DNA of 64,000 nt, from NCBI GenBank assembly GCA_037975125.1, contig CM075853.1:50102458-50166457 (forward strand). The letters are read 5' to 3'. The notes beneath the pieces were generated by a model. The model had not been told where the DNA came from, ran no database searches, and saw only the letters and a list, made by a program, of their open reading frames with translations. The position numbers and the translations under genes are program-made. This stretch comes from Latrodectus hesperus. Its lineage: Eukaryota; Arthropoda; Arachnida; Araneae; Theridiidae. Shown in pieces: positions 61,463-64,000 of this stretch. How positions within the stretch are numbered: position 1 is the first letter of the stretch; each line of letters begins with the position of its first letter.

Positions 61463-64000
61463 AAATGTATGTGATCTAGGAGGTATAAATTTCCAATCAA
61501 TTTTTTCATCCAAGAAAAAATTACCCAATTTATTATCAGGAGTTTTTAGAATCTCATTAAATTTTTTCAGTTCTTTATATGCCCCAATAAATGTTCTTGC
61601 ATAGACAGTGAATATTTTAAAACATTTGCCTCTTCTAGCGATGAATCGTTTGAAAGAAGTTAGAAAGGCTTCAGAAGACTAATCAGTTACGATTTCTAAA
61701 TGAACTGCACGAGTAACTAAAGAGATAAAAATTGCTACATATACTTTATTAAGTGTTCTTTTTTCTTTGATTTTTAAATCTAACATAGAATGGACCGCAG
61801 AAATCAATACCTGTGACATTAAAGGGATAACTTTGTTGAATTCTTTCTTTAGGCAAATTGCCCATTATTTGATTCTGCATTTTTGGCTTATATTTAAAAC
61901 ATGCACTATATTTTCCTACAAAAATTTCTACCATTAAGTGGCCAAAATTTTTGTCTTACACAATACAATAAGGACTGTGGATTGACATGCAAATATTTTT
62001 CGTGATAAAATTTTAGGAAAATTATAATTAGTTTATTAAACTTGGGAAGAATGATAGGATTTTTCTTATCTTTAACAAAATTTGAATTATTTAATCTACC
62101 TCCGAACTCTAAAAATATTTTCTTCATCAATATATGAATTGAAAGATTTTGATTTACTATTACCTGAAATGGGTTCATCTTTGACAATTTTACTTATTTC
62201 TTCAAAAAATGTTTCATGTTGTATGGCTCTTACCATAAACTTTTCTGCTCTCTCAACTTCTGAAGATTCTAATATACTTGATTTTTTCTCCGATGACGAT
62301 TTTAGATTGTGTAGAAATCTGAAACAAAAACTTAATACATGGATTAATTTTGTGTAATTGTTAGAAATTTTCAACAAATCGGATATAAATGAATTGTGAG
62401 ATGTTAAATTTAAAAAATTATATAGAGTTCTTATTAGATAAATTGTCAGTTTTTCTTAGTTCGTTTCCAAATTCTTCATTCAATGGAGCAATGGATTCAT
62501 TTAGAAAATCATCTTGTAACAGAAATGTTGGCCCATGAAACCAAGAATCATGGATCAAAGAACTAGCATTTTCTCCTCGAGTGACCAGATCTGCCAGATT
62601 GTTCTTTCCACGGCAGTGATACTATGCGTTGACATCAGTCAGGGCTTGAATCTGTCATTCTATTGGGAATAAATGGTTTCCACTTTCTTGGTGAGCCTTT
62701 GATCCAGTGTATCAAAATTTGCGAGTCGGTCCAGTGCTAAACTTTGGTTGTAGCCTTTTCTTGAATGATCCATTTTATTTTGTCCACTAAACGTGATGTG
62801 GACTTTTTGAAACAACAAGGCTTACTTCTACCCCATTATGTTTATAAACTTTAAGGTAAATTGCAGAACCCTAAGCCTTGTTGCTAGCGTCGGAAAAGCG
62901 GTATATTTCTACGTGTTTATTGAAGATATTGTCCAGAATAAATCTTGGAACTTTCAATTTTGAAAGTTAAGGAAGTTCCGTGCACCAATTAGTCCACTGT
63001 TCTTCTAAATATGTTGGAAACTTTTCATCCCAGGATACATTTCCCCGCCATAGCTCTTGCAAGAAACACTTTTATGGTAATTGGAGTTATGAATCTTGTA
63101 GGATCGAATATCTTCCCAGAAGCTTATGAAATAAATTGTTTCGTATACTTCTTAGTTTTAAAGAATTCTATTAGATTTCTCACTTCCACTGTCTGTTCTT
63201 CTTCAGTATTCCAAGCAATACCTAATATCTTCACTGAATTGGCATCCAATTCCACAGAAGAAGCTGGTGGATGAGTATCAAAGTTTTCTTTCTTCCATCT
63301 GTTCATTAAGCTTGACTAGTTGGAGTTCAATTTTCTTAACTTCATACCTGCTTCTTGCGTTATTTCCTTAGCGTCAGAAGAAATTTGGAAGGCTTCTTCA
63401 ACATCATTTGCTCCTGTACACAAATCATCAACGTAGAAACAAGTGTTTAATAAGTGAACTGCGGTGGGACATTCATCACAAAATCTTTCGATGTGATGCT
63501 TTATTGTGGCGGCTAATAGGAAAGGACTCGAACTAATTCCAAAGAGAACACGATTGAATCTGAAAATTTCAATTTCGTTGTCATCCTTTTGGAGGTCTTA
63601 ACAATTTTTCCAAAGGAATCTCGTTGCCTCTCTATCGTCCCTTGACAAGGATATTTGCAAAAACGCCTTTTCGTTATCGGCTGTTAATGCTACTTTATTG
63701 AAGCGAAATTTGATTTAAAAGGTCCATTAAATTTGGATCAAGATTTGAGCCGGGTAACAAACAATCATTTAAAATTATCTGATCATGATCATAAGAGCTC
63801 GTCAAACACAATGCGTACTTTGGTAGTGAGTTTATCATTTTTGCAAACAGGTTGATGAGGAAAATAAAATATGTGATTACCTGAAGAGTAGAACCTTTTT
63901 AATAATCTTTTCTATCGGGTAGAACCTTTTCTATAACACCTGTTTTCAAATAATCTTCCTATTATTTCATTATACTCTTCATGAAAAGTGGGGTTTTTAT
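61463..64000 (-). pseudogene. BEL pol: reverse transcriptase, RNase H, integrase N-terminus and core
   Basis: Running from the right edge leftwards: reverse transcriptase with NDCLLPGSNLDPNLMDLL, ALTADNEKAFLQISL, FRFNRVLFGISSSPFLLAAT and CFYVDDLCTGAND (catalytic YVDD intact) between 63850 and 63400; a connecting part ILGIAWNTEEE near 63220 and FDPTRFITPITIK near 63080; RNase H-like WTDSQILIHWIKGSPRKW near 62720; integrase zinc-binding region FGGRLNNSNFVKDKKNPIIL and YHEKYLHVNPQSLLYCVRQK (62110-61940); then MGNLPKERIQQSYPF and GIDFCGPFYV (61880-61780), the start of the catalytic core. Multiple shifts and stops are present. The frame breaks at 61463 where the 4.5-kb unit begins. Confidence 0.88.

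Larger units (their letters stand above)
54973..64000 (-). mobile_element. Pao/BEL LTR retrotransposon, runs off the right edge
   Basis: Minus-strand element. Present are the 3' LTR (54973-55391), purine tract (CTGGGGGAGTA, complement of 55392-55402), and pol from reverse transcriptase to integrase end. The 5' LTR, gag and protease lie beyond position 64000. It is interrupted twice: by a mariner-like element (56085-56855, TA duplication) and by an unclassified 4.5-kb unit (56971-61458, TTAA flanks). Pol is frameshifted in many places. Confidence 0.88.

Overview
This is a very AT-rich animal window with large introns. It looks like an arthropod and most likely a spider (Araneae). That assignment is inference: it rests on the divergence of two host genes and on a repeat set typical of spider genomes (Tc1-like DD34E, SETMAR-like mariner, Ty3 elements with a W-Y-H-F-K-F-G gag/protease signature, Pao/BEL, GTF2IRD2-like hAT). 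No name-giving marker is present.

Two host genes are convincing. SGSH (heparan N-sulfatase) lies on the minus strand, 12075 down to 4591, in six coding exons giving 504 aa; every active-site residue sits at the same number as in human SGSH. RpL17 (uL22) lies on the plus strand, 12889 to 20916, in five coding exons giving 186 aa. They are divergent, with 813 bases between the start codons. RpL17 introns hold a candidate solo LTR, a truncated SINE and a Tigger/pogo element.

The rest is mostly transposon landscape. 1-3600: SINE fragment, Tc1 element with intact ends and a frameshifted transposase, complete SINE, and an internally deleted LINE derivative. 24800-28980: a second copy of that LINE derivative, then a small Ty3 LTR element split by a Tigger element. 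30166-35145: a decayed full-length Ty3/gypsy element with unequal LTRs; the long LTR has a cluster of TCTC-GAGA palindromes. 36600-40850: (TA)n tracts and two mariner-like relics. 44800-47660: a nearly intact LINE ORF2 inserted into an old SINE. 51380-53450: a hAT relic inside a wider inverted-repeat pair. 54973 to the right edge: a Pao/BEL element on the minus strand, interrupted by a 771-bp mariner-like element and by a 4.5-kb unit with inverted termini and TTAA flanks that I cannot assign.

The observations most worth following are the 4.5-kb TTAA-flanked unit (56971-61458), the chimeric non-autonomous LINE family (2755-3576 and 24808-25579), and the palindrome cluster in the Ty3 LTR (30260-30304).
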